This document shows, one piece after another, positions 15,649-26,922 of a stretch of 41,716 nucleotides of DNA. Source of the stretch: Acidobacteriota bacterium (GTDB lineage: Bacteria; Acidobacteriota; Thermoanaerobaculia; Multivoradales; JAHEKO01); contig JAOTWP010000022.1 of assembly GCA_029862975.1 (NCBI GenBank), forward strand, positions 1 to 41,716, written 5' to 3'. How positions within the stretch are numbered: the first letter of the stretch is position 1; every line of letters starts with the position of its first letter. The notes beneath the pieces were generated by a model that saw nothing but the letters and a program-made list of their open reading frames with translations, was not told the DNA's origin and did no database searches. The translations under genes were made by a program, and so were the position numbers.

Positions 15649-16848
15649 ATGGTGATGCTGGCAGCCGTCTGGCAGGTCCTCGTGCAGCTCGCTCCCTGGC
15701 TGCTGCTCGGCACCGTCATCGCCGCGGTGCTCCACGTCCTGCTGCCGCGCGACTTGATCCGGCGCCAGTTCCGCGGCTATGCGGGCGTCGCCAAGGCGGT
15801 GCTGCTCGGCGTGCCGATGCCGCTGTGCTCCTGCGGCGTGATCCCCGCCGGCCTGGGGCTCAAGAAGGACGGCGCCAGCGACGGCGCGGCCGTCGGCTTC
15901 CTCGTCTCGACGCCGCAGACGGGCGTCGACTCGATCCTCGTGTCGGCCTCCTTCCTGGGCTGGCCCTTCGCGCTCTTCAAGGTCGCGAGCGCCGCCCTGA
16001 CCGGGCTCGTCGCCGGCTTCTGGGTCGAGGCGTCGAGCCGGGGCGCGGCGGCGGAGCCGGCGGCCGTCGCGGAAGCGCCGGGCGGGCCGCGCGCCCTGCC
16101 GCTCGAGATGTGGAGCCACGGCATCGACATCCTGCGCAGCATCTGGCGCTGGCTGGTCTTCGGCGTCGTCGTCTCGGCGGCGATCGAGGTGCTCGTGCCC
16201 GACCAGGCGCTGGCGGCCCTGGGGCGCTTCGGGAGCCTCGGGGCGGGGGTCGCGGCGCTCGCCGTCTCGCTGCCGCTCTACGTCTGCGCCACCGCCTCGG
16301 TGCCGATCGCGGCCGCCCTGGTGGGCGCCGGCATGCCCGCCGGCGCCGCCCTCGTCTTCCTCATGGCCGGTCCGGCCAGCAACGTCGCCACCATCGGCGC
16401 CGTCTACCGCGCGCTGGGAAAGAAGGCCCTCGCGATCTACCTGGCGACGATCGTCGCCGGCAGCCTGGGACTGGGCGTCCTCTTCGACGGCGTCATCGGC
16501 AGCGCCGCCGCCCGCGCGGCCGTGGCCCACGAGCACGGCGCGGCCTGGTGGGGCGTCGCCTCGGCCGCCGCCCTCCTCGCGCTGACGGCCTGGTTCGCCG
16601 TCGAGGATCTGCGCCGGCTCGTCAAGCGCTACCTTCCGGAGGTCACGATGCCCGACAGTCGAGAGATCACCATCGAAGGCATGATGTGCGAGAACTGCGT
16701 CCGCCACGTCGAGACGGCCCTGCGCGAGACGGAGGGGGTGACCGCCGTCGAGGTCACCCTCGAGCCGGCGCGCGCCGTCGTCTCGGGGGCCGTCGAGGAA
16801 TGGCGGCTCCGCGAGGCGATCGCCGGGGCCGGCTACACGCCGGTCTAG
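15649..16848 (+). CDS. SO_0444-family Cu/Zn efflux permease with C-terminal HMA domain
   Basis: A 399-residue inner-membrane protein. About eight hydrophobic segments carry the DUF318/ArsP-like permease motifs PLCSCGVIPAGLGLKKDGAS and STPQTGVDSI, then AGPASNVATIGAVYRALG. The last 65 residues form a heavy-metal-associated domain with GMMCENC (residues 343-349), whose two Cys can carry Cu(I). The permease and the metallochaperone are thus fused in one chain. It sits directly after csoR with a GAGGG Shine-Dalgarno, so copper-induced export is the expected job. Substrate choice between Cu and Zn is inferred from the family and regulator. Confidence 0.9.
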   Translation: MVMLAAVWQVLVQLAPWLLLGTVIAAVLHVLLPRDLIRRQFRGYAGVAKAVLLGVPMPLCSCGVIPAGLGLKKDGASDGAAVGFLVSTPQTGVDSILVSASFLGWPFALFKVASAALTGLVAGFWVEASSRGAAAEPAAVAEAPGGPRALPLEMWSHGIDILRSIWRWLVFGVVVSAAIEVLVPDQALAALGRFGSLGAGVAALAVSLPLYVCATASVPIAAALVGAGMPAGAALVFLMAGPASNVATIGAVYRALGKKALAIYLATIVAGSLGLGVLFDGVIGSAAARAAVAHEHGAAWWGVASAAALLALTAWFAVEDLRRLVKRYLPEVTMPDSREITIEGMMCENCVRHVETALRETEGVTAVEVTLEPARAVVSGAVEEWRLREAIAGAGYTPV

Positions 16849-16907
16849 ACGGCGGCGGCCGCGGGTCCCGGATCTGGCCGCCGGGCTGGTGGTCACGGCC
16901 GCCGTCT
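16847..16907. terminator. Possible terminator/hairpin between convergent genes
   Basis: AGACGGCGGC (16847-16856) pairs perfectly with GCCGCCGTCT (16898-16907) across a 41-nt loop, straight after the permease stop. There is no T-run, so intrinsic termination is uncertain. Confidence 0.25.
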
Positions 16908-16996
16908 GCGCGAGGAGCGGCGTCAGCCGCCGCGAGCGCTGAGGGGGGCGGGTCCGGGAAGCCGCGGCTCCCCGCCACGAGCCGGCGCCGACAGGG

Positions 16997-17683
16997 TTAC
17001 CGACCGGAGCGCTCGGGGAGCACTCCGCGCAGCCACGCACCCACGGCCTGGATCTCTTCGAGGCAGACCTGGTGGGCCATGGGGTAGTCGTGGCTCTCGA
17101 CCGTCCAGCCGCGTTGGGTGAGCCATTCCCTCGTGAAGGTCCCGAGGGCGTTGGGGACCATAGGGTCGAGGGTGCCGTGGGCCTGGAAGATGGGGACGTC
17201 GCGGTTGGCGGGCGCGAGCTCGGCCGCGATGGCCTCGGGGGCGACGAGGAACGTGGAGAGAGCCATGATGCCGGCCAGCCGCTGCGGGTGGCGCAGGCCG
17301 GTGAAGAGCGCGATGGCGCCGCCCTGGGAGAAGCCGGCGAGGACGATCCTCGAAGGCGGGATGCCGCGGGCGTTCTCGCGGGCGACGAGCTTCGCGATCT
17401 CGGCGGCGCTGCGGCGGATCCCGGCTTCGTCGTGGCCCGCGCGGTCGAGGCTCTTGATGTCGTACCAGGCGGGCATGACGAAGCCGCCGTTCAAGGTCAC
17501 GGGGATGCGGGGGGCGTGGGGGAAGACGAAGCGCACCCCGTGGCCCGGCGGCAGGCCGAGCTGGGGGACGATGGGGGCGAAGTCGTGGCCGTCGGCGCCC
17601 AGGCCGTGGAGCCAGATGACGGCCGCGGTCGCGGCGCCGGGCGGCTCCTGCTCGATGCAGGGGAGGAGGGTCTCGGCGGTCAT
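16997..17683 (-). CDS. Alpha/beta-hydrolase carboxylesterase (phospholipase/carboxylesterase family)
   Basis: A 228-residue cytoplasmic serine esterase. WLHGLGADGHDFAPIV is the oxyanion region, GFSQGGAIALF holds the nucleophile Ser, HGTLDPMVP the Asp and YPMAHQV the His of the triad. The group hydrolyses short-chain esters or lysophospholipids. The frame is open much further upstream, but that region belongs to the xthA gene; the domain starts at MTAETLLPC. It follows xthA by 17 nt with GGAGA upstream, so it is probably co-transcribed. Confidence 0.9.
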   Translation of the reverse strand: MTAETLLPCIEQEPPGAATAAVIWLHGLGADGHDFAPIVPQLGLPPGHGVRFVFPHAPRIPVTLNGGFVMPAWYDIKSLDRAGHDEAGIRRSAAEIAKLVARENARGIPPSRIVLAGFSQGGAIALFTGLRHPQRLAGIMALSTFLVAPEAIAAELAPANRDVPIFQAHGTLDPMVPNALGTFTREWLTQRGWTVESHDYPMAHQVCLEEIQAVGAWLRGVLPERSGR

Positions 17684-17700
17684 CGGTCTGCGGTCTCCGC

Positions 17701-18477
17701 TCAGTCGAGGTCGGCGTAGACGGGGGCGTGGTCGGAGGCGGTGAAGCCGTCCTTCTTCTTGCGGTACTGGCGGGCGATGACGACGTCGCGGACCCGCGCC
17801 GCCAGCGCCGGGGTGGCGAGGACGAAGTCGATCCGCAGGCCGAGGTTGCGGTGGAAGGCGCCGCCGCGGTAGTCCCACCAGGAGTACATGCGGGTCTCGG
17901 GGTAGCGGTCGCGGTAGAGGTCGACCAGCCCGCCCTCGAGCAGCCGCCCGAAGCGCGCGCGCTCGGCCGCGGTGTGGAAGATGCGGTCGGCCGCCGCGCC
18001 CGGGGCGTGGTGGCTGTCGAGGTCGGCGGGGCAGACGTTGAAGTCGCCGCACAGGACGGCCAGCCGCGCCGGCGCTTCGGTGGCCGCCCAGTGGGCCGCC
18101 AGGCCGTCGTACCAGCCGAGCTTCCTGGGGTAGTCCTCGTGGCCGACGCTCTTGCCGTTCGGGCAGTAGACGGTCGTGAACGACAGCTCGCCGAAGCGCG
18201 CCGTGACGAGCCGCGAGCCGAGCTCCTCCTGCCCGGGCAGCCCGCGCCGCGTCACCTCGCCGGGCTCGCGGCTCAGGATGGCGACCCCGTTCCACGCCTT
18301 CTGGCCGTGGACCGCCGCCCGGTACCCCGCCGCGGCGAGCTCGTCGTAGGGGAACTGCTCGTCGGTGAGCTTCAGCTCCTGCAGCCCCACGACGTCCGGC
18401 TGCCGGGCAGCCAGCCAGTGCAGGACGAACTCGAGCCGCGAGCGCAGGCCGTTGACGTTCCAGGTGGCGATCCGCAT
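17701..18477 (-). CDS. xthA: Exodeoxyribonuclease III (AP endonuclease)
   Basis: A 258-residue DNA repair nuclease that cuts at abasic sites and removes 3' blocking groups. The N-terminus MRIATWNVNGLRSR (Asn7) and GLQELKL (Glu34, a metal ligand) are diagnostic; GDFNVCPADLD and the closing TASDHAPVYADLD supply the remaining active-site Asp and His residues. Length matches E. coli XthA. TATGAT lies 9 nt before the ATG with no Shine-Dalgarno. The carboxylesterase follows on the same strand. Confidence 0.93.
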   Translation of the reverse strand: MRIATWNVNGLRSRLEFVLHWLAARQPDVVGLQELKLTDEQFPYDELAAAGYRAAVHGQKAWNGVAILSREPGEVTRRGLPGQEELGSRLVTARFGELSFTTVYCPNGKSVGHEDYPRKLGWYDGLAAHWAATEAPARLAVLCGDFNVCPADLDSHHAPGAAADRIFHTAAERARFGRLLEGGLVDLYRDRYPETRMYSWWDYRGGAFHRNLGLRIDFVLATPALAARVRDVVIARQYRKKKDGFTASDHAPVYADLD

Positions 18478-18486
18478 GCGCCCGGC

Positions 18487-18492
18487 ATCATA
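18487..18492 (-). promoter_or_regulatory. Putative -10 box (TATGAT) of a leaderless promoter
   Basis: TATGAT on the minus strand matches TATAAT at five of six bases and ends 9 nt before the xthA ATG. Confidence 0.5.
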
Positions 18493-18656
18493 CCGGGTCG
18501 AAGACGCCGGCGACGCTCCCGCCTGCCTGGACAGCGGCCTTGGCAGTCTGCGGGAGGTCCACGGGGCGTGGGAGCCGAGGGGGACCCGCGCTCGGGCCCT
18601 AGACCGTCGAAACAGGCTGGCCGAAAGCGCGCCTCTTCCTGCCGTCAGCGGCTGTC

Positions 18657-18686
18657 TTGAGCCCTGCGGGCGGCAGGGGGTAGGAT
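18657..18686 (+). promoter_or_regulatory. Putative promoter of the OPT operon (TTGAGC-N18-TAGGAT)
   Basis: TTGAGC (18657-18662) and TAGGAT (18681-18686) are spaced by 18 nt; the ATG follows the -10 by 15 nt, giving a very short leader without a Shine-Dalgarno. Confidence 0.45.
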
Positions 18687-18701
18687 GGCCGCTCGCCGCC
18701 C

Positions 18702-20413
<1,712 letters not shown>

Positions 20414-20417
<4 letters not shown>

Positions 20418-20950
20418 AGAGCCCCGGCTACGTGCTGATCACCGCCGGCTTCCTCGTCGGCTCGTACTTCACGGTGCGGCAGACGGAGGGCGTGCCGTGG
20501 AGCTGGTATCTGGTCGCCCTCGTCGCCGGCGCGGCGGGGGTCGTGATGGTCCGCCGGGCGATCCACGGCGAGGCCCGGCAGGCGGACCGGATCGCCACCA
20601 ACCTCGACGCCATCGGCACGAGCCTCGAGACGGCCGTCGAGCGGGCCCGCGCCCTCGATCGCGAGAAGGGCGAGATCGACGTCTACGAGCTGCGGCACCG
20701 CATCGACCGCGAGTTCCCGGAGCACCTCGACGCGTTCGTCCAGGCCCGGGAGAGCTTCTCGCACCGCTTCGGGCTGCACGCCTACGCCGAGCTCATGAAC
20801 CCGTTCGCGGCCGGCGAGCGCAACTTGAACCGGGTCTGGTCGGCGTCGACCGACGGCTACGTCGACGAGGCGCACACCTACATCGAGCGGGCGCTCGCGG
20901 AGCTCGAGAACGCCCTCGCCGTCTTCCGTGCCCATCACCGGGCCGTCTAG
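20414..20950 (+). CDS. Small membrane protein of the OPT-PepT operon
   Basis: A 178-residue protein I cannot assign to a family. Residues 5-47 contain two transmembrane segments (VLITAGFLVGSYF and WYLVALVAGAAGVVMV); the rest is a soluble, helix-rich, charged domain (about residues 55-175) with SLETAVERARALDREKGEIDVYELRHRID. It starts inside the transporter stop (ATGA) and its end overlaps the earliest PepT start, so it is encoded between a peptide importer and a peptidase. An accessory role for the transporter is inferred from position only. Confidence 0.75.
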
Positions 20951-22235
20951 GGCCGCGGTCCCGGCACCCGTCGTGAGCGTCGCCCCACCACCCGAGCTGC
21001 CGGCCGTCGCGGCGCGCTTCTGGCGCTACGTCCAGATCGACACCGAGGCGGACCGCGACTCGACGACGACGCCGTCCACCGCCAAGCAGAAGGACCTCGG
21101 CCGGCTCCTGGCCCGGGAGCTCGCCGAGCTCGGCGTCGCCGACGCCGAGATGGACGCCCACGGCTACGTCTACGGCTCGCTGCCGGCGGCGCCGGGCGCG
21201 CCGCGGCTCGCGCTCCTGGCCCACGTCGACACCTCGCCCGACGCCCCGGGCGGCCCGGTCGTGCCCCAGCTCCACCGCGCCTACGACGGCTCCGTGATCC
21301 GGCTGCCGGGCGACCCGGAGGTCGCCCTCGATCCGGCGGTGAGCCCGGAGCTTGCGGCCCACGTCGGTCACGATCTGATCTCGAGCGACGGCACGACGCT
21401 GCTGGGCAGCGACGACAAGGCGGGCGTCGCGGTCATCATGCAGACCGTGGCGGATCTCGTCGCCGACCCCGAGCTGCCGCGGCCGGCGCTCGCGATCTGC
21501 TTCACGGTGGACGAGGAGATCGGCCGCGGCGTCGACAAGATCGATCTCGAGCGCCTCGGCGCCGACGTCGCCTACACGATCGACGGCGGCGCCGTGGGGA
21601 CCTTCTCGTTCGAGACCTTCAACGCGGCGGAGGCCACGATCCGGGTGCGGGGGGTCGGGGTCCACCCCGGCTACGCCAAGGGGGTGATGGCCAACGCGGC
21701 GACCATCCTCTCCGGGATCCTGGCCGCCCTGCCGGCCGCCGAGACCCCCGAGGCGACGAGCGGCCGCGAGGGCTACTTCTTCCCGCACGAGATCGGCGGC
21801 AACGTGACGGCGGCCACGGCGCGCGTTCTCCTGCGCGACTTCGCGGCCGACGGTCTCGAGCGCCGCAAGCGGCTCGTCGAGGAGCTGGCCCGGGGCGCGG
21901 CGGGCGCGCATCCGCGGGCGGACGTCGAGGTCGAGATCACGGACAGCTACCGCAACATGCGCGAGTACATCGAGCGCACGGACCCGCGGGCCATCGCGTT
22001 CGCCTTCGCCGCCGCGGAGAGCCTCGGGATCGAGCTCACGGCGGAGCTCGTCCGGGGCGGCACGGACGGCTCGCGGCTCTCGGAGATGGGGCTGCCGACG
22101 CCGAACGTGTTCACCGGCGGGCACGACTTCCACAGCCGCTTCGAGTGGAACACCGTCCAGAACCTCGAGGCCTCGCTGGCCTACGTCAAGGCCCTCGTCG
22201 GCTACTGGGCTCGGCACGGAGGAGAGCCGGCGTAG
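20928..22235 (+). CDS. pepT: Peptidase T (tripeptide aminopeptidase, M20 family)
   Basis: A 435-residue cytoplasmic zinc aminopeptidase that removes the N-terminal residue from tripeptides. Zinc-site motifs are in order: LLAHVDTSPD (His and catalytic Asp), LGSDDKAGVAVI (bridging Asp), TVDEEIGRG (catalytic Glu plus Glu ligand), TIDGG (Asp ligand) and the C-terminal GGHDFHSRFEW (His ligand). All are present. Two GTG starts are possible, at 20928 and 20973; neither has a good Shine-Dalgarno and the first overlaps the upstream gene by 23 bp. It closes the peptide-use operon. Confidence 0.93.
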   Translation: MPITGPSRAAVPAPVVSVAPPPELPAVAARFWRYVQIDTEADRDSTTTPSTAKQKDLGRLLARELAELGVADAEMDAHGYVYGSLPAAPGAPRLALLAHVDTSPDAPGGPVVPQLHRAYDGSVIRLPGDPEVALDPAVSPELAAHVGHDLISSDGTTLLGSDDKAGVAVIMQTVADLVADPELPRPALAICFTVDEEIGRGVDKIDLERLGADVAYTIDGGAVGTFSFETFNAAEATIRVRGVGVHPGYAKGVMANAATILSGILAALPAAETPEATSGREGYFFPHEIGGNVTAATARVLLRDFAADGLERRKRLVEELARGAAGAHPRADVEVEITDSYRNMREYIERTDPRAIAFAFAAAESLGIELTAELVRGGTDGSRLSEMGLPTPNVFTGGHDFHSRFEWNTVQNLEASLAYVKALVGYWARHGGEPA

Positions 22236-22363
22236 CCGGGTCGGGAGCAGCCCGGCCACGAGGCCCGGCGACGCGGATGGACGGCGCGGCGACCGCCCGC
22301 CGACGAGACCCGCGGGGCGGCGGCCCCGCGGCTGAACGCGAGCGAGCAAGGGAGAGGCGAGTG

Positions 22364-25300
22364 ATGGAGAAGCTCCGGAAGTGGATGTCGGTCCCGGGGG
22401 GCGGCGCGCTGGCGGTCCTGGCGCTCTGCGCCTTGCCGAGCGTGGCTCGCGGCGCGGAGACCGCGGAGACGGCGGGGGCGGCGGAGGACCCGTTCGCCGA
22501 GCTCGAGTTCCGGCACATCGGGCCGGTCGGCAACCGGGCTCCGGCCGTCGTCGGCGTGGCGGGCGACCCGCGCACCTACTACGCGGGATCGGCCTCGGGC
22601 GGCATCTTCAAGACCTCCGACGGCGGCGCCACCTGGGAGCCGATCTTCGACGACACCCCGGCCTCGTCGATCGGCTCGCTGGCCGTCGCGCCGTCCGATC
22701 CCAACGTCGTCTGGGCCGGCACCGGCGAGACCTTCATCCGCGCCAACATCTCGATCGGCGACGGCATCTACCGCTCGACGGACGCCGGCCGCAGCTGGGA
22801 GCACCGGGGCCTTGCCGAGTCCGGCCGGATCGGCCGCATCGTCGTCGATCCGCGCGATCCGGACGTCGTCTTCGCGGCGGCCCTGGGGCACGCCTACGGG
22901 CCGCAGCAGGAGCGCGGCGTCTACCGCACCCGCGACGGCGGCGCGACCTGGGAGCGGGTGCTCTTCGTCGACGAGAACACCGGCGCGATCGACCTCGTCA
23001 TGGACCCGAACAACCCGCGGATCCTCTTCGCCGCCATGTGGCAGCTGAAGCTGTGGACGGCGGGCCGGGAGAGCGGCGGGCCGGGCAGCGGCCTCTACGT
23101 CTCGCGCGACGGCGGCGAGAGCTGGGAGCGGCTGGAGGGGCACGGCTTGCCCGAGGGGCCGTGGGGCAAGATCGGGCTGGCGATGTCGGCGGCCGACTCG
23201 GACCGGGTCTACGCCCTCATCGAGACCAGCTCGAACCAGGACTTCGCGCCGTTCGACGACTTCCAGGGCGTCCTGTGGCGCTCCGACGACGGCGGGCGCG
23301 AGTGGACCATGGTCAGCGCCGACAACAACCTGGCCCAGCGGCCGCTCTACTACTCGCGGGCGGCCGCGGCGCCGGACGACGCCAACGAGATCACGTTCCT
23401 GTCCGTGCGCCAGTGGATCTCCCACGACGGCGGCGTCTCGGCCGAGGAGCAGAACTCGGGCTGGGACCACCACGACATCTGGATCGACCCGCTCGACGGG
23501 GACCGCCGGATCACCGGCCACGACGGCGGGGTGAGCATCAGCGTCAACCGCGGCGCGAGCTGGCTGCGCCCGCAGCTGCCCATCGCCCAGATGTACCACG
23601 TCGCCACCGACAATCGGATCCCCTACTTCGTCTACGGCAACCGCCAGGACGGGCCCACCGCCATGGGGCCGAGCAACACGCTGGCCGGGGACGAGATCCC
23701 GGTCGGCGCCTGGAGCACCGTCGGCGGCTGCGAGGTCGGCTTCACGGTGCCCGACCCGGAGGACCCGAACCTCGTCTGGGCGGGCTGCTACGACGGCATC
23801 CTCGACCTCTACGACCACCGCACGGGGCACGCCCGCAACGTCAGCGTGTGGCCGCAGGCGATCGAGAGCTGGGCCGCCGAGGAGCTCGAATATCGCATCC
23901 AGTGGACCGCGCCGCTGGCCATCTCGCCGCACGACCACGAGACCGTCTACTACGGCAGCCAGTACGTCCACCGCACCCGCGACCAGGGGCGCACCTGGGA
24001 GGTGATCAGCCCCGATCTCACGACCGCCGACCCGGAGCTGATGAAGCGCACCGGCGGCCTGACCCTCGACGACGCCGGGCCGACGCTCGCCCCCGTGGTC
24101 TTCGCCATCGCCGAGTCGCCCATCGAGCCGGGGGTGATCTGGGCCGGGACCAACGACGGGCAGGTGCAGGTCACCCGCGACGGCGGCGCGACCTGGAGCA
24201 ACGTGACGGCCGCCCTGAGGGGCGTGCCGCCGCTGGGCACGATCTCGAACATCGAGCCGTCGCGCCACGCTTCCGGCGCCGCCTACCTCACGGTCGACCG
24301 GCACCAGGAGGGCGACACCACGACCTACGTCTACCGGACGTCGGACTACGGCGCGTCGTGGGAGAGCCTGCGCGGCGACCTGCCGGAAAGCGTCTTCGGC
24401 TACGCCCACTGCGTGCGCGAGGATCCGCGCCGCCCGGGCCTTCTCTACCTGGGGACCGAGAACGCGCTGTGGGTGTCCTTCGACGACGGCGGCCACTGGC
24501 GCGAGCTCGGCGCCGGGCTGCCCCCGGCGCCGGTGCACTGGCTGGAGATCCAGCCGCACTTCGACGACCTGGTCGTCGCCACCTACGGCCGCGGCTTCTG
24601 GATCCTCGACGACGTGACCCCGCTGCGCGCCTACAGCGAGGCGGCGGCCGCGGACCAGCCGACGCTCTTCGCGCCGCGCCCGGCGTACCGGTTCCTCGCT
24701 CGCGAGGAAGCGTGGAGCGAGTACCAGAGCGCCGCCACGGGCAGCAACCCCGAGGACGGCGCCACGCTCCACTACTACCTGCCGGCCGAGGCCGCCGGCG
24801 ACGTCACGCTCGTCGTCCGCGGCCCGGACGGCGAGATCGTCCGCGAGCTCGAGGACCTCGAGGGGGCCGCCGGGCTCCACCGGACGCACTGGGACCTCTA
24901 CGAGGAGAAGACGACCCAGGTCAAGCTGCGCACCAAGCCCGAGGAGTCCTCCAAGGTGCGGCTGCCCGAGGAGGGGTGGCGGCGGCTGACGGACGGCGGG
25001 CGCTTCGCGATCTACGCGCCGCCGGGCCGCTACCAGGTGGAGCTCGTCGTCGGCGGCGAGGTCGCGGGCACGGCGAGCCTCGTCGTCCTCAAGGACCCGG
25101 GCGCGGCGGGCACGGAGGAGGAGCTCGCCCGCCAGATGGAGACCCTGCGCGAGCTGCGCGCCCTCATCGAGGAGGCCGCGGAGATCGTCAACGCGGCCGA
25201 ATGGAGCCGCCGCCAGCTCGGAGAGCTGCGCACCGTGTGGCAGGAGCTGCGCGCGACGGACGGGGAGAGCTCGGTGGACGGCGATGGAGCAGAGGTCGAG

Positions 25301-25756
25301 GAGGACGAAGGAGAGGATCCTCCGCGACGAGGCCGTGGCGCCGGCGGCCGGGGGAGCGCCGAGGAGGGCGCGGGCGACGCCGCCTCGGAGGCCGATTCCG
25401 ATACGGCGGGGGAGGCCGGCTTCCCCGGCGCCCTGGACGCTCTCGAGGAGCGCCTCGCGGCCCTCGAAGGCCGCTTCTTCGACCTCCGGCTGACCGGCGC
25501 CTACCAGGACTCCCTGCGCTGGAAGCGCCTGCTCTACGCCCAGCTGACCCGCCTGGCGGACACGATCTCCCGCACCGACCTGCCGCCGACGCGCTCCCAG
25601 CTCGAGTTCTTCGCCGCGGTCTCCGCCCAGGTGGCGGAGGCGCGCGCCGAGTGGCGGCGGCTGCGCGACGAGGAGATCCCGGCCTTCAACGCCCGGGCGG
25701 CCGGGGAGGGGATCGGCGCGGTGGTGCTCGCGGCCGCCGCCGACGAGACTCCCTGA
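22364..25756 (+). CDS. Secreted VPS10/sortilin-like BNR-repeat protein
   Basis: A 1130-residue exported protein. After a signal peptide (hydrophobic ALAVLALCALPSVARG) comes a large beta-propeller with at least seven Asp-box motifs (S/T-x-D-G-G-x-x-W: SDGGATWEP, TRDGGATWER, SRDGGESWER, TRDGGATWSN and others), as in sialidase BNR repeats and the sortilin VPS10 domain. Residues from about 800 form a beta-rich region, then a coiled acidic segment with a Gly/Arg/Glu-rich linker (about 975-1030). No hydrolase triad is visible, so catalysis is doubtful. The protein class is abundant in Acidobacteriota. GGGAGAGG precedes the ATG; an upstream open extension lies in noncoding sequence. Confidence 0.87.
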   Translation: MEKLRKWMSVPGGGALAVLALCALPSVARGAETAETAGAAEDPFAELEFRHIGPVGNRAPAVVGVAGDPRTYYAGSASGGIFKTSDGGATWEPIFDDTPASSIGSLAVAPSDPNVVWAGTGETFIRANISIGDGIYRSTDAGRSWEHRGLAESGRIGRIVVDPRDPDVVFAAALGHAYGPQQERGVYRTRDGGATWERVLFVDENTGAIDLVMDPNNPRILFAAMWQLKLWTAGRESGGPGSGLYVSRDGGESWERLEGHGLPEGPWGKIGLAMSAADSDRVYALIETSSNQDFAPFDDFQGVLWRSDDGGREWTMVSADNNLAQRPLYYSRAAAAPDDANEITFLSVRQWISHDGGVSAEEQNSGWDHHDIWIDPLDGDRRITGHDGGVSISVNRGASWLRPQLPIAQMYHVATDNRIPYFVYGNRQDGPTAMGPSNTLAGDEIPVGAWSTVGGCEVGFTVPDPEDPNLVWAGCYDGILDLYDHRTGHARNVSVWPQAIESWAAEELEYRIQWTAPLAISPHDHETVYYGSQYVHRTRDQGRTWEVISPDLTTADPELMKRTGGLTLDDAGPTLAPVVFAIAESPIEPGVIWAGTNDGQVQVTRDGGATWSNVTAALRGVPPLGTISNIEPSRHASGAAYLTVDRHQEGDTTTYVYRTSDYGASWESLRGDLPESVFGYAHCVREDPRRPGLLYLGTENALWVSFDDGGHWRELGAGLPPAPVHWLEIQPHFDDLVVATYGRGFWILDDVTPLRAYSEAAAADQPTLFAPRPAYRFLAREEAWSEYQSAATGSNPEDGATLHYYLPAEAAGDVTLVVRGPDGEIVRELEDLEGAAGLHRTHWDLYEEKTTQVKLRTKPEESSKVRLPEEGWRRLTDGGRFAIYAPPGRYQVELVVGGEVAGTASLVVLKDPGAAGTEEELARQMETLRELRALIEEAAEIVNAAEWSRRQLGELRTVWQELRATDGESSVDGDGAEVEEDEGEDPPRRGRGAGGRGSAEEGAGDAASEADSDTAGEAGFPGALDALEERLAALEGRFFDLRLTGAYQDSLRWKRLLYAQLTRLADTISRTDLPPTRSQLEFFAAVSAQVAEARAEWRRLRDEEIPAFNARAAGEGIGAVVLAAAADETP

Positions 25757-25774
25757 GCCCGCCCGGGCGGGCTC
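25755..25774. terminator. Perfect 10-bp inverted repeat at the end of the VPS10-like gene
   Basis: GAGCCCGCCC and GGGCGGGCTC abut without a loop and overlap the TGA stop. It could form a strong hairpin or cruciform, but no T-run follows. Confidence 0.35.
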
Positions 25775-25827
25775 CTGGCGCCGTCGCCCCGCCGGCCCGG
25801 GGAGCGCGGCGCCCGCGCGGGCGGGTG

Positions 25828-25856
25828 TTGTCGCGGCGCGGCGATCCCGCTATAAG
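25828..25856 (+). promoter_or_regulatory. mdh: Sigma-70-type promoter of mdh (TTGTCG-N17-TATAAG)
   Basis: TTGTCG and TATAAG are 17 nt apart; the predicted start near 25863 leaves a leader of about 55 nt with a strong Shine-Dalgarno (GGAGGGAG, 25906-25913), in contrast to the leaderless-looking genes around it. Confidence 0.7.
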
Positions 25857-25918
25857 AAGACTCCGGGCGCTTCGACCGCCCGCCACCGGCAACCGCCCCA
25901 ACCCTGGAGGGAGTCCCC

Positions 25919-26896
25919 ATGAGCAAGCCCGTTCGCGTCGCCATCACCGGAGCGGCCGGCAACATCGGCTACCAACTGTGCTTCCGCGTCGCGGCCGGCG
26001 ACATGCTCGGCGCCGACCGCCCCGTGGCGCTGTCCCTGATCGAGATCCCGCCCGCCATGGACGCCCTCGCCGGCACCGTCATGGAGCTGCGCGACGGCGC
26101 CTTTCCGCTGCTGGCCGACGTCGTCGCCACGACGGACATCGACGACGGGTTCGACGAGGCCGACGTCTGCCTGCTGGTGGGCGCCAGGCCGCGCGGCGCG
26201 GGGATGGAGCGCAAGGACCTCCTGGGCGCCAACGGCAAGATCTTCGGCCCCCAGGGCAAGGCGATCAACGACCACGCCTCGCCGGACGTGCGGGTCCTCG
26301 TCGTCGGCAACCCGGCCAACACCAACGCCCTGATCGCGGCCTCGAACGCCCCCCGCCTCGACCGCCGCCAGTTCATGGCCATGACCCGCCTCGACCACAA
26401 CCGGGCGATCTCCCAGCTGGCGGAGAAGACGGGCGCCCATCCGCGGGACGTCCGGCGCATGACCATCTGGGGCAACCACTCCTCGACCCAGTACCCCGAC
26501 CTCTCCCACGCCCTCGTCGGAGGCCGCCCGGCCCCCGAGCTGGCGGACGAGGATTGGGTGCGCGACACCTTCATCCCGACGGTCCAGAAGCGCGGCGCGG
26601 CGATCATCAAGGCCCGCGGCGCCTCCTCCGCCGCCTCCGCCGCCTCCGCCGCCATCGACCACGTCAGGAGCTGGTTCCACGGCACCCCGGAAGGCGACTG
26701 GGTCAGCATGGCCGTCCCCGCGGACGGCAGCTACGGCATCGCCGAGGGCGTCATGTACTCCTTCCCCTGCACCTGCAAGGAAGGCGACTACGAGATCGTC
26801 CAGGACCTCGACTGCAGCCCCTTCAGCCGCGACCGCATGGCCGCCACGGACGCCGAGCTGCGCGAGGAGCGCGACGCGGTGGCCGAGCTGCTGTAG
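25919..26896 (+). CDS. mdh: Malate dehydrogenase (NAD-dependent, cytosolic MDH2-type)
   Basis: A 325-residue TCA-cycle enzyme that interconverts malate and oxaloacetate. [15 protein letters not shown] is the NAD loop; [21 protein letters not shown] holds the substrate-binding Arg in the mobile loop; [26 protein letters not shown] and [13 protein letters not shown] follow, with the catalytic Asp-His pair in the last two. The Ala/Ser-rich [15 protein letters not shown] stretch is normal for this MDH branch and is not an insertion. The gene has a clear sigma-70 promoter and Shine-Dalgarno, as expected for a highly expressed gene. Confidence 0.95.
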   Translation: MSKPVRVAITGAAGNIGYQLCFRVAAGDMLGADRPVALSLIEIPPAMDALAGTVMELRDGAFPLLADVVATTDIDDGFDEADVCLLVGARPRGAGMERKDLLGANGKIFGPQGKAINDHASPDVRVLVVGNPANTNALIAASNAPRLDRRQFMAMTRLDHNRAISQLAEKTGAHPRDVRRMTIWGNHSSTQYPDLSHALVGGRPAPELADEDWVRDTFIPTVQKRGAAIIKARGASSAASAASAAIDHVRSWFHGTPEGDWVSMAVPADGSYGIAEGVMYSFPCTCKEGDYEIVQDLDCSPFSRDRMAATDAELREERDAVAELL

Positions 26897-26922
26897 GGGC
26901 GCCACTCACCGCCGAAGGCGGA

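Noticed and set aside
22202-24889. Minus-strand open frame of 895 codons under the VPS10-like gene
   Set aside because: Composition is Arg/Val/Gly/Asp-rich with no domain, and the plus strand has clear Asp-box repeats; it is an effect of high GC content.
26620-26655. Ala/Ser repeat insertion in malate dehydrogenase
   Set aside because: [12 protein letters not shown] is the normal active-site-proximal sequence of this MDH type.
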